A DNA stretch of 7,766 nucleotides from JANRIC01 sp033765345 (lineage in GTDB: Bacteria > Bacteroidota > Bacteroidia > Cytophagales > Microscillaceae), in contig JANRIC010000018.1 of the NCBI GenBank assembly GCA_033765345.1, positions 1 to 7,766 of the forward strand, read 5' to 3'. Below are positions 1-6,546 of this stretch, one piece after another. The notes beneath the pieces are model-generated. The model saw nothing but the letters and a program-made list of their open reading frames with translations, was not told the DNA's origin and made no database searches. Position numbers and translations under genes: made by a program. Numbering within the stretch: the first letter of the stretch is position 1; the number at the start of each line of letters is the position of its first letter.

Positions 1-1
1 G

Positions 2-499
2 GAATATTTTGCCTGGCTCATTACCGAGCGCGAGAACCTGCCTTACAACGAGGATAAAATCCGTGAAGGAGTCAGAGCTATGCTTCGGGGTAATATCCAG
101 CCTTTTATGAAAATGGTGGAAGATGTACTCAATATCCTCTCTAACCGAGACTATCAAAACTTTGACGAAAAATACATCAAAGTACTCATCATTGCTTATA
201 TCATCCAGACCAATACTTACTACACACCCAGCGAAAGGGAAACCCCCGCTGGATACATCGATCTGCTTTTTATAGCACCTACCGATAAAAAAACTGATTA
301 TGAGTACATCTTTGAACTCAAATATCTCAAAAAATCTGATGCCAGCGAACAAAAAATCATTCAAGCGAAACAAGAAGCCAAAACACAAATCCTGCAATAT
401 GTCCAGGCTGACCCTACACTCCGAAATCGCAAGTCGCTTTATGCCTTTACACTCGTATTTGTCAAAAATAAACTGCTGATTGATCCGGTGGAGCTTTAA
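2..499 (+). CDS. PD-(D/E)XK nuclease-like domain, C-terminal part of an AAA-ATPase-like protein (5' end outside window)
   Basis: The reading frame is open from base 2, so the gene starts before the window; the first in-frame ATG (80) is internal, not the start. About 165 residues are visible. They match the C-terminal nuclease-like domain of proteins that combine an AAA-ATPase-like domain with a PD-(D/E)XK domain (AAA-ATPase_like plus PDDEXK_9 type). Directly visible are the conserved helical F-x-E-K-Y stretch (about 161-178), the catalytic-type Asp in GYID (codon 260-262) and the E-x-K pair in FELKY (Glu 314-316, Lys 320-322), so the nuclease signature is intact. These proteins are abundant and often multicopy in Bacteroidota and their biological role is unsettled. 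The ATPase part is inferred from family architecture and cannot be seen here. No clear terminator follows the stop codon. Confidence 0.8.
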   Translation, partial: EYFAWLITERENLPYNEDKIREGVRAMLRGNIQPFMKMVEDVLNILSNRDYQNFDEKYIKVLIIAYIIQTNTYYTPSERETPAGYIDLLFIAPTDKKTDYEYIFELKYLKKSDASEQKIIQAKQEAKTQILQYVQADPTLRNRKSLYAFTLVFVKNKLLIDPVEL

Positions 500-543
500 A
501 AGCATTCAATCTTTCCTGAGAAGTTCTTATCGAAGTGTTAAAA

Positions 544-576
544 TTTGCTGATTAACAGGGGAATATTCTATATTTG
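544..576 (+). promoter_or_regulatory. Bacteroidota-type promoter for the DUF2911 gene
   Basis: TTTG at 544-547 is followed after 21 bases by TATATTTG at 569-576, an exact match to the Bacteroidota -7 consensus TAnnTTTG at a normal spacing. Transcription would begin near 583, giving a leader of about 25 bases before the ATG at 609. The leader is A/T-rich with no Shine-Dalgarno sequence, as usual in the phylum, and carries TCTAAAA twice (591-597 and 601-607). This is the best promoter match in the window. Confidence 0.65.
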
Positions 577-608
577 GGCCATTATTTTTATCTAAAATAG
601 TCTAAAAA

Positions 609-1460
609 ATGAACAAAACGTATAGAAAAGCCCTTTTGCTAATCGCAGTGATGGGTGTGTATGTCTCAGCTTTTGCACAAATCCAAACTCCAAGACCTAG
701 CCCCGAAGGAAAGGTTTATTCCAAAGTTGGTCTTACAGATGTCACCGTTGATTACTTCCGCCCCAAAGCCAAAGGAAGAAAAATCTTTGGTGCTGGTGAG
801 GGTTTTGTAGCTCCTTACGGACAAATCTGGCGCAGTGGTGCTAATAACGGCACCAAACTCACCATCAGTGGCGAACTGGACATTATGGGAACAAAAATTC
901 CAGCAGGTGAATACCTCATTTTTACGATTCCTGGTGCTACCGAATGGACAGTGATGCTTTATAAAGACTTGAGCATCGGAGGTAATACCGCTGCTTATGA
1001 TAAGACTAAAGAAGTAGGTCGTTTTACTGTAAAACCGGGCAAACTGACCGAAAAAGTAGAAACGCTCACCTTTAACATCAGCGATATCAGCGATGATAAT
1101 AAAACCGCCAACCTGGAGCTTGCCTGGGAAAATACTTCTGTAAAACTTCCTCTCAAATCAGATTTTGACGCTCAGGTGATGAAAGCCATTGTAGGTAATT
1201 ATCTGGCTGCTGCCAATTATTATTTTGAGACTGGTCGTGACCTAAATCAGGCCATCCAATGGATGGATATGTATTTGGCAGAAGGTAAAAATGCAGAGCA
1301 GTTTTGGAATGTACACCAAAAAGCCAAAATGCTTAAAGCTAAAGGTGACAAAGCCGCCGCCCTGGCCGCCGCTCAAATGTCGCTTGACTTGGCTAAAAAA
1401 GCTCCCAGTGATTTCGGATATATCAAACTGAATGAAGAGTTGATTGCCTCTTTGAAGTAA
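609..1460 (+). CDS. Exported DUF2911 domain protein with helical (TPR-like) C-terminus
   Basis: This 283-residue protein has a signal peptide: basic MNKTYRK, a hydrophobic core (residues 8-22) and a likely cleavage after A23 (AFA|Q). Residues about 30-165 match DUF2911, a family common in Bacteroidota. Visible landmarks are P30-S-P32, the K39-VGLTDVTVDYFRP segment, GRKIFG (56-61), WRSGAN (74-79) and the later PAGEYLIFTIP stretch. Residues about 185-283 are Ala-, Lys- and Leu-rich amphipathic helices resembling tetratricopeptide-type repeats; full-length family members of similar size often have such a tail. Length is normal and the frame is intact. The product is probably periplasmic or envelope-associated. 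The biochemical function of DUF2911 is not established, and the gene appears monocistronic because a promoter precedes it and a terminator follows it. Confidence 0.9.
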   Translation: MNKTYRKALLLIAVMGVYVSAFAQIQTPRPSPEGKVYSKVGLTDVTVDYFRPKAKGRKIFGAGEGFVAPYGQIWRSGANNGTKLTISGELDIMGTKIPAGEYLIFTIPGATEWTVMLYKDLSIGGNTAAYDKTKEVGRFTVKPGKLTEKVETLTFNISDISDDNKTANLELAWENTSVKLPLKSDFDAQVMKAIVGNYLAAANYYFETGRDLNQAIQWMDMYLAEGKNAEQFWNVHQKAKMLKAKGDKAAALAAAQMSLDLAKKAPSDFGYIKLNEELIASLK

Positions 1461-1481
1461 TTTTATTAAAAAAATATAACC

Positions 1482-1519
1482 AAGAATCCCTGAAACGAAA
1501 AATTTCAGGGATTTTTTTG
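1482..1519 (+). terminator. Rho-independent terminator after the DUF2911 gene
   Basis: An 11-bp perfect stem (1485-1495 with 1503-1513) encloses a 7-base loop. It contains the GC-rich core CCCTG/CAGGG, extends by weaker pairs to 1482/1516, and runs into a T tract at 1512-1518. It begins about 20 bases after the stop codon at 1460 and separates the DUF2911 gene from the next gene on the same strand. Confidence 0.9.
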
Positions 1520-1581
1520 TATCTACTGAAACTTTGAGCAGGTTTAATCAGATAATACAATGAACTTTAACATAAAATCCA

Positions 1582-2301
1582 ATGAAAAAACTTTTTTACA
1601 CGAGTCTTGTACTACTCTCAATCACTTGGTCTCATGCTCAGGTGAAGGAGATTCCGAGTGGAAATTACACAAATATTCAGGCTTCTTATGAATATCAATT
1701 GCTTAAAAAAGTAGAGAAGAAAAAAATCACTTTTGATGAGTATTATCTTAAAATGACCATACAAATCAATAATCCTCTGCCACTTTATGCCACTCAAAAT
1801 ACGCTGGTAGATTTTAAAGTACTGAATACCGAAAAGACTTTTTATGACTGTTCCTCAGCAGCCGATTATGGTGGTAAATCAACCGGGCTGACTACCCGCG
1901 ATGGTAAAATACTTTATGAACTGAGTAACGGTACTTTTAGCACCACCTGCAATTTTCGTGTTCCTGTGGGCGTGACACCTATCATTGAAGCGAGCATGGT
2001 TGATGGCTTCAGAACGCTGGACAATTTTGATGTGATCATTACCAATGCAGCTTTGGTAGGCACCTGGAATCTGATAGGAACAGAAAATAACATCAGTATC
2101 AAAGCCATAGAGCAGGATATTGAGATCACAGGCTTGAATTATAAAAAATACATCTGGAAAAAAATTGACTCAAAAAAGTATGTGAGAGAACTGACAGGAG
2201 TCAATGGTGAATTATACTCCTCTACCTTACAAATCATAGACCCCAATACCATTGCATACAGCAACAGTGAAGGGGTACATTGTCTTTGGAAAAGAAAGTA
2301 A
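1582..2301 (+). CDS. Hypothetical exported protein with possible lipocalin-like C-terminal domain
   Basis: I do not recognise this 239-residue protein as a whole. It starts with a clear signal peptide (MKKLFYTSLVLLSITWSHA, cleavage likely after A19). Residues about 20-155 are mostly beta-type, with Cys90 and Cys123 positioned for a possible disulfide bond, and resemble no family I can name. From about residue 158 the sequence LVGTWNLIG opens an approximately 82-residue segment with alternating strands, ending in HCLWKRK. This G-T-W start and strand pattern resembles the small lipocalin-like domains of Bacteroidota secreted proteins, but the match is by eye only. The gene follows a terminator, so it is probably transcribed separately; no convincing TAnnTTTG element lies upstream (only TTTG at 1533-1536 and a poor TACAATGA at 1556-1563). 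It converges on the GroES-like gene, leaving 28 bases between stop codons and no visible terminator. Confidence 0.75.
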   Translation: MKKLFYTSLVLLSITWSHAQVKEIPSGNYTNIQASYEYQLLKKVEKKKITFDEYYLKMTIQINNPLPLYATQNTLVDFKVLNTEKTFYDCSSAADYGGKSTGLTTRDGKILYELSNGTFSTTCNFRVPVGVTPIIEASMVDGFRTLDNFDVIITNAALVGTWNLIGTENNISIKAIEQDIEITGLNYKKYIWKKIDSKKYVRELTGVNGELYSSTLQIIDPNTIAYSNSEGVHCLWKRK

Positions 2302-2329
2302 AAGATAAAATAGGTATGAAGGTCAAAAG

Positions 2330-2713
2330 CTACTCAAACAAATCCACATCCCTTTCTATCATCAGAATGGCGTGTTGGGGAACGATAAAGTATTTTTCAC
2401 CTTCATACATCACTTCATAAGCTGCTTTTTGTAAAAAAATAGCCAAATCGCCCTCTTGCACCTGCAAAGGAATGTATTTGATGCGCTCGTCCTGCTCTTT
2501 CCAACTTTCTTCAAAGTCGTCTGCTGGAAGCGGTATGGGATAACCCGGGCCTACTTTCATCACATAACCGCTTTGAATTTTTTCCGATTCCTGTACCCCT
2601 GGAGGTAGATATAAACCGCTTTGAGTTTGTTCGCTTTGTTTTTTAGGTTTTATCAGAGCCCGATCACCTACAATAATCAGATTTTTCAGTTTGTTATCCT
2701 CCGTTACAACCAT
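2330..2713 (-). CDS. GroES-family (Cpn10-like) co-chaperone with an insert
   Basis: This 127-residue protein aligns with GroES from about residue 11. The first strand is LIIVGDRALIKP (12-23). A mobile-loop-like segment, SGLYLPPGVQESEKIQSG (32-49), has L34-Y-L36 at the place of the hydrophobic GroEL-binding tripeptide. Then follow YVMKVGPG (50-57), V85-QEGDLAIF (85-93) and the final strand H114-AILMIE (114-120). GroES is normally about 95-97 residues; the excess here is a short N-terminal extension and roughly 18 charged residues (about 58-82) at the roof-loop position between the core strands. No groEL lies next to it, so it is more likely the accessory GroES-like paralogue seen in Bacteroidota than the main groES. 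Whether it caps GroEL is inference. The ATG at 2711-2713 is the natural start. Confidence 0.8.
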   Translation of the reverse strand: MVVTEDNKLKNLIIVGDRALIKPKKQSEQTQSGLYLPPGVQESEKIQSGYVMKVGPGYPIPLPADDFEESWKEQDERIKYIPLQVQEGDLAIFLQKAAYEVMYEGEKYFIVPQHAILMIERDVDLFE

Positions 2714-2769
2714 AGTTTATTTTCATATTTTTAATCGTTAAAAGAATACTTTGTCTCTTTGAAAGTTTG

Positions 2770-2799
2770 CGAATCTATAAAAAAATCCATTCCTTCAAA
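2770..2799 (-). promoter_or_regulatory. Possible promoter for the GroES-like gene
   Basis: On the minus strand, TTTG (plus 2796-2799) is followed after 18 bases by TAGATTCG (plus 2770-2777), one mismatch from TAnnTTTG. Transcription would start near 2763, about 50 bases before the ATG. It lies in the 108-base gap behind the methyltransferase gene, so the GroES-like gene may be transcribed independently. The match is weak because the region is AT-rich. Confidence 0.3.
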
Positions 2800-2821
2800 A
2801 ATTATCCGCTATTTCTTTGCT

Positions 2822-3997
2822 TTATTCTATCTGTAATACCAGCCCTTTGAGATACTCTCCTTCGGGGTGATAAATATTAATTGGATGATCCAAGGGCTGG
2901 GACAATTGATGAAGAATGCGTATGTTTCGCTTTACCTCTGCTGCTGCCGTAAATACAATCTTTCGAAATAAATCCCGATCAATACTCCCTGAGCAGGAAA
3001 AAGTAAACAAAAGCCCGCCAGGTTTGAGCTTGCGTAATCCCAATTCATTCAGGCTGATATAGCCTCTGGAGGCATTAGGGATAGCTTTTTTGTTTTTAGC
3101 GAACGCTGGAGGGTCCAGTACAATTATATCGTAATCAGCCGAACTTCTTTTCAAAAAATCAAAACAATCTTCTGTGTATGATTGATGTGGAGCTTGGGAG
3201 TCAAAATTTTTCCGGATAATTTCATCTCCCAAGGCAATCGCTTCCTTAGAAATATCTACGGAATGCACCTCCTTTGCCCCTCCTGCCAGGGCATAGACCG
3301 AAAACCCACCGGTATAGCTAAAGGTATTTAATATTTTTTTACCGAATGAATATGTTCTCAGCAATTGACGATTCTCACGTTGGTCCAGGAAAAAGCCCGT
3401 TTTTTGACCTTTTTCTACGTCAATATAAAAATTTAGTCCGTTCTCAAGAATTTCTACCTGCTTTGGAACACGGTCATCTACCCAGCTTCCCGGCAAGTTC
3501 AAATCTTCCAGAAATCGGGAGTTATCCTTGGTTTTTAGGTAAATATATTCAAAACCCAAATTTTGCAAAGCTTCGGTGATTTGCGGATAGATTTTTTCTG
3601 TGCCTTTGACGAGTAATTGCACTACGGCACAATTTTGATAAATATCAATGATCACTCCGGGGAAAAAATCCCCCTCAGCGTGCAAAAGACGATACGCATT
3701 TGTATCGGCCTTTTGTACATAAGCCTGTCTGATTTGGTAGGATTTTTGGATTTTGAGCATCCAATAAGACTTATCCAATATAAGCGGCTGCTGTGTAAAT
3801 TCAAAAATTCGGGCTGTAATCTGACTTTGGGGAGAATAAAAGCCGTAGCCCATCAATTTACCCTGATGATTGTGGATTTGGATCATATCTCCGTTTTGGG
3901 CATCCGGCAATCGCTCCACGGCTCCTGAAAAGACCCAGGGGTGCTGTTTTAGGAGTGATTTTTCCCTTCCAGATTTAAGTTCTAAGATTGGATACAT
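2822..3997 (-). CDS. rlmI: RlmI-type class I SAM-dependent 23S rRNA (cytosine-C5) methyltransferase
   Basis: With the ATG at 3995-3997 the protein has 391 residues, close to the roughly 396 of E. coli RlmI, which makes m5C1962 in 23S rRNA. An N-terminal PUA-type RNA-binding region covers about 1-70, including the family-typical R11, HPWVFSGAV (19-27) and GYGFYSPQSQITARI. Next come the central domain and the FFLDQRENR signature (202-210). The Rossmann methyltransferase fold follows, with SAM-binding motif I NTFSYTGGFSVYA (224-236), acidic V247-D248 after the next strand, DPPAF (295-299) and SCS (334-336), whose Cys335 is the expected catalytic nucleophile. The frame is open 38 codons further upstream to 4111, but that extension resembles no family member, would overlap the divergent gene and contains a promoter-like element, so I reject it. 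The target base is inferred from the family. Confidence 0.88.
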   Translation of the reverse strand: MYPILELKSGREKSLLKQHPWVFSGAVERLPDAQNGDMIQIHNHQGKLMGYGFYSPQSQITARIFEFTQQPLILDKSYWMLKIQKSYQIRQAYVQKADTNAYRLLHAEGDFFPGVIIDIYQNCAVVQLLVKGTEKIYPQITEALQNLGFEYIYLKTKDNSRFLEDLNLPGSWVDDRVPKQVEILENGLNFYIDVEKGQKTGFFLDQRENRQLLRTYSFGKKILNTFSYTGGFSVYALAGGAKEVHSVDISKEAIALGDEIIRKNFDSQAPHQSYTEDCFDFLKRSSADYDIIVLDPPAFAKNKKAIPNASRGYISLNELGLRKLKPGGLLFTFSCSGSIDRDLFRKIVFTAAAEVKRNIRILHQLSQPLDHPINIYHPEGEYLKGLVLQIE

Positions 3998-4039
3998 ATA
4001 TTTGCTTTGTGCTGTCGTTATTCCAAAGTATAAAGAGGT

Positions 4040-4047
4040 CAAAGATA
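4040..4047 (-). promoter_or_regulatory. -7 element for the rlmI-type gene
   Basis: On the minus strand this reads TATCTTTG, an exact match to TAnnTTTG. It would give a start near 4033 and a leader of about 36 bases before the ATG at 3997. No TTG/TTTG lies at the usual 17-23 base spacing upstream, so only half of the promoter is supported. The TA pair at 4046-4047 is also the start of TACGTTTT on the plus strand (4046-4053), one mismatch from the same consensus and pointing toward the DUF6089 gene. Confidence 0.45.
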
Positions 4048-4085
4048 CGTTTTTTTGCAAAAGGTTTTTTACATCTAGCGGATTT

Positions 4086-5069
4086 ATGAAAATTAGAAAT
4101 CGCATTGTCATCTTTTTGATTTTACAGGAATTGTTTTTTTGTGTTCAGGCAGAGGCACAGAGAAAGCCCTCTCGTTCTAGTTCTTTTCCAAGCCGAGAGA
4201 CCGAAGGGTATGTAAGTGCAGGCTTTCAACTCAATGCCATGAATTATTTCGGGGATATTCCTTCGGGGGTTAGTTTTACGCGCCCAGGAGCAGGAGTTTT
4301 TGTGATGCGGAAGATCAGCCCCCGCTCACACCTGCGCCTGAGCCTGAACTGGGGCAGGTTAGAAGGTGATGACTTTTCGAGTGCAGAAAATAGCGGCACG
4401 TATGCCCGAAATCTTCATTTTAGAAATGACATCGTAGAACTCACCTTGGTTAACACCTGGGATTTGATCGGGAGTTATGGAAAATATCGCAAAAGAGTAC
4501 CTTTTACGCCTTTTCTTTTTTTTGGATTCGGTTTGATACACCATAATCCGCAAGCCAAGATTATCCTCAATCAAAGCACTGAATGGGTAGATTTGCAGCC
4601 CCTCGGTACAGAAGGGCAAGGCAGACCAGGCTATGATGCTCCTTACAGCAAAATACAGTTGGTTTTGCCGTTGGGGGTGGGTTTTAAATGGTCAGTCAAT
4701 GAACGCCTGGATATAGCCATTGAATCCGGTATAAGGTTTACATTTTTTGATCACCTGGATGATGTCAGCGGCGAATATCCCAATCTGGATGACCTAGGGA
4801 ATCCTCTGGCGGCTTCGCTATCTAACCGAACGCTGGAATCGGTATCAGCCCGAACGAATAGCACCCGAAATCTTGAGCAAGCCATTGCACAGTTTGGGGT
4901 AGATGCATACATAGGTTTTGACGGCATTCGTTATGAGACATTAGGCAGTTTTCGCAGAGGAGAAAGCACCCGTGGGAATCCCAGCAGCCATGACTTGTAT
5001 TTTACTACGGGGATTCATTTTAGCTATATCATCAATGTGGGTTTGAAATGCCCGCAATTTGGATGGTGA
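4086..5069 (+). CDS. DUF6089 family outer-membrane beta-barrel-type protein
   Basis: This 327-residue protein starts at the ATG at 4086. It opens with a signal peptide (MKIRNR followed by a hydrophobic core, cleavage likely at AEA|QRK after residue 24) and then a short Ser/Arg-rich linker. The rest matches DUF6089 proteins of Bacteroidota: G-Y-V-S-A-G-F and NYFGDI, RPGAGVFVMRKISPR, LNWGRLEGDD, ARNLHFRNDIVEL, TPFLFFGFGLIHHNPQA, and a C-terminal strand ending SYIINVGLKCPQF. Alternating aromatic and polar residues and repeated G-F/G-L turns suit outer-membrane beta strands; the family's substrate or role is unknown. The frame stays open upstream to 3870, but those 72 codons run antisense through the rlmI-type gene and lack a signal peptide, so 4086 is chosen. 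It diverges from the rlmI-type gene across 88 bases and is closed by a terminator. Confidence 0.85.
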   Translation: MKIRNRIVIFLILQELFFCVQAEAQRKPSRSSSFPSRETEGYVSAGFQLNAMNYFGDIPSGVSFTRPGAGVFVMRKISPRSHLRLSLNWGRLEGDDFSSAENSGTYARNLHFRNDIVELTLVNTWDLIGSYGKYRKRVPFTPFLFFGFGLIHHNPQAKIILNQSTEWVDLQPLGTEGQGRPGYDAPYSKIQLVLPLGVGFKWSVNERLDIAIESGIRFTFFDHLDDVSGEYPNLDDLGNPLAASLSNRTLESVSARTNSTRNLEQAIAQFGVDAYIGFDGIRYETLGSFRRGESTRGNPSSHDLYFTTGIHFSYIINVGLKCPQFGW

Positions 5070-5103
5070 GAGCATCCCTGAACGAATATGTAATTAGACA
5101 ACA

Positions 5104-5142
5104 AAAAAAGGTCTGTTATCCAAACAGACCTTTCATTTTTTT
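5104..5142. terminator. Bidirectional terminator between DUF6089 gene and MFS permease
   Basis: A stem of AAAGGTCTGTT (5107-5117) with its complement (5123-5133) closes a 5-base loop. On the plus strand it is followed by TTTCATTTTTTT. Read on the minus strand, the A tract at 5102-5109 becomes a T tract. It therefore fits termination of both convergent genes, which stop at 5069 (+) and 5157 (-). Confidence 0.9.
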
Positions 5143-5156
5143 AGTCAATTCTTCTT

Positions 5157-6338
5157 TTAAGCCGCCTGCATTTCTTTTTTCTTGCCATAGCGCACATAAA
5201 TTAAAGAAAATGCTACAACCAAAATCAAAGGCATAATAGCAATATATCTCAAAGTAACTGCCCCAGTGAGTCCTTCATATAATCCACCAATGATAGGCAG
5301 CGCCACAGCAGTAGAAAACATACCGGCTCCTCCCATAATAGAAAGCCCTAATGCACCACTTTCAGGGACCTTTTCAGAAACAAAACCTAACATCGTAGGC
5401 CAGAAATAACAAATACCCACCGCATAAACAAAGGCCGCTACAAAGGTAGTTGGTCCCGTAGCATAGCTCAACCAGAATAACCCTATCGTTGAAAATACAG
5501 CTGAGAAAAGTAACATGCCTGAAGAAGATAAACTATGTACTATCGGACCCGCAAATGCTCTACCCAAAGCCATAATTCCATTGATAAATGCCAATACTAG
5601 AATCGGTTTTACTCCTGCCCCTGTAAGTAGTCCCTCAATCGTCTGACCAGTGCCCAACTCTGTGGCCGCAGTCATAAACATACAAATCACCATCAGGATA
5701 AACAAAGGACTTAAAGTAGCTTTGTACATATCAGTCGTACTAACCCCTGACGTAACACGCTCAGTCTGTGGGAATTGTAAAGGTATAATCATTACACCAT
5801 ATATTACCAAAGGAATAAACAAAGTACTTACCATGATCTGCCAGCTCAGACCCATTACATCCATCACCAAATAGGCTACCACACTACCGATCACAATCCC
5901 ACCGGGAAACCATACGTGAAAACGATTCAGCATTTTGGTTTTTTCTTGGGGAAACAAACTGGCTACCAGAGGGTTACAAGCAGCTTCCACCATACCGTTT
6001 CCAATACCAATGGCAAGTGTACCGATAAAAAGCGTGATAAAATCCCGTGCAAATAAAGTAATGATAATTCCGATAAAATGCCCTATAAAGGCAATCCATA
6101 ATATTTTTTTGGCACCCAGAATATCTACGAGCGGGCCGCCGAATACCATTGCCAAAGTAAATCCCCAAAAAGCCGGTCCAAAAGCAAAACCGATTTCTTC
6201 GGCAGTCAAGCCATAACCGTCCGCCCCAAATACGGTACCTAATCGTGCCCTAATGGCAAAAGTCATCGCCGTTACAATCAAAGCCAGGCAACTGGCATTA
6301 AACAGCAGGGTAGGTTTCATGTCTTTATTGTTTGTCAT
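5157..6338 (-). CDS. MFS permease, probable sugar or organic-solute transporter
   Basis: This 393-residue, highly hydrophobic inner-membrane protein has the length and segment pattern of a 12-helix major facilitator. The signature loop between helices 2 and 3 is visible as G68-P-L-V-D72-I-L-G75-A-K-K78, the MFS motif A form. Other landmarks are IGIGNGMVEAACNPLVASLFP in the first half and an RFHVWFPGGIVIG segment that recalls the N/H-x-F-x-G-G motif of sugar (FucP-like) permeases. A central hydrophilic loop (about 190-205, QFPQTERVTSG) separates the two six-helix halves, and the C-terminus is basic (YGKKKEMQAA). The substrate cannot be read from the sequence. Divergence from a TIM-barrel isomerase/epimerase gene suggests a sugar, polyol or derivative. 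The ATG at 6336-6338 is used; a second ATG six codons later is equally possible. A one-mismatch -7 element (CATATTTG, minus strand, 6380-6387) lies upstream. Confidence 0.85.
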   Translation of the reverse strand: MTNNKDMKPTLLFNASCLALIVTAMTFAIRARLGTVFGADGYGLTAEEIGFAFGPAFWGFTLAMVFGGPLVDILGAKKILWIAFIGHFIGIIITLFARDFITLFIGTLAIGIGNGMVEAACNPLVASLFPQEKTKMLNRFHVWFPGGIVIGSVVAYLVMDVMGLSWQIMVSTLFIPLVIYGVMIIPLQFPQTERVTSGVSTTDMYKATLSPLFILMVICMFMTAATELGTGQTIEGLLTGAGVKPILVLAFINGIMALGRAFAGPIVHSLSSSGMLLFSAVFSTIGLFWLSYATGPTTFVAAFVYAVGICYFWPTMLGFVSEKVPESGALGLSIMGGAGMFSTAVALPIIGGLYEGLTGAVTLRYIAIMPLILVVAFSLIYVRYGKKKEMQAA

Positions 6339-6468
6339 CTCTCAATTTTGATTTGTGCAATTTATTCTAATTATAATTTCAAATATGGTAAAAATTTCAG
6401 AATAATATAATAAAGTCTCTTAAAAATATAAATTTCTGCCTGAGATACCTCTCCAAGTAAATATTTTT

Positions 6469-6498
6469 TTTGAATGCAGAATTAATTTGATAATTTTA
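6469..6498 (+). promoter_or_regulatory. Possible promoter for the isomerase/epimerase gene
   Basis: TTTG (6469-6472) is followed after 18 bases by TAATTTTA (6491-6498), one mismatch from TAnnTTTG. Transcription would start near 6505, about 42 bases before the ATG at 6547. It lies in the 208-base divergent spacer shared with the permease gene. The whole spacer is very AT-rich, so chance matches are expected; I saw no clear operator palindrome apart from a short AATTATAATT at 6369-6378. Confidence 0.35.
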
Positions 6499-6546
6499 AG
6501 CCTCGTACAATTAAATCTAAGCTAAATACAGCAAATACCTACAAAA

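Noticed and set aside
2302..2329. Terminator between the convergent genes ending at 2301 and 2330
   Set aside because: The 28-base gap and flanking coding ends show no stem of useful length or T tract; transcripts may overlap here, but nothing in the sequence demonstrates it.
3346..3928. Two plus-strand frames (3346-3579 and 3617-3928) inside the rlmI-type gene
   Set aside because: Both are antisense to conserved methyltransferase motifs and show no domain of their own.
5048..5236. 62-residue plus-strand frame crossing the bidirectional terminator
   Set aside because: It runs through the end of the DUF6089 gene, the terminator hairpin and the antisense of the permease C-terminus, so it cannot plausibly be a gene.
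5650..5874. 74-residue plus-strand frame inside the permease gene
   Set aside because: Antisense shadow of the MFS coding sequence with no family resemblance or upstream signals.
5935..6216. 93-residue plus-strand frame inside the permease gene
   Set aside because: It is antisense to a well-supported MFS gene, has no recognisable domain and is rich in Ile/Lys/Pro as expected from reversed transmembrane codons.
6369..6378. Palindrome AATTATAATT as an operator for the permease/isomerase pair
   Set aside because: It is a 10-base pure A/T palindrome in a very AT-rich spacer, expected by chance, and does not extend further.
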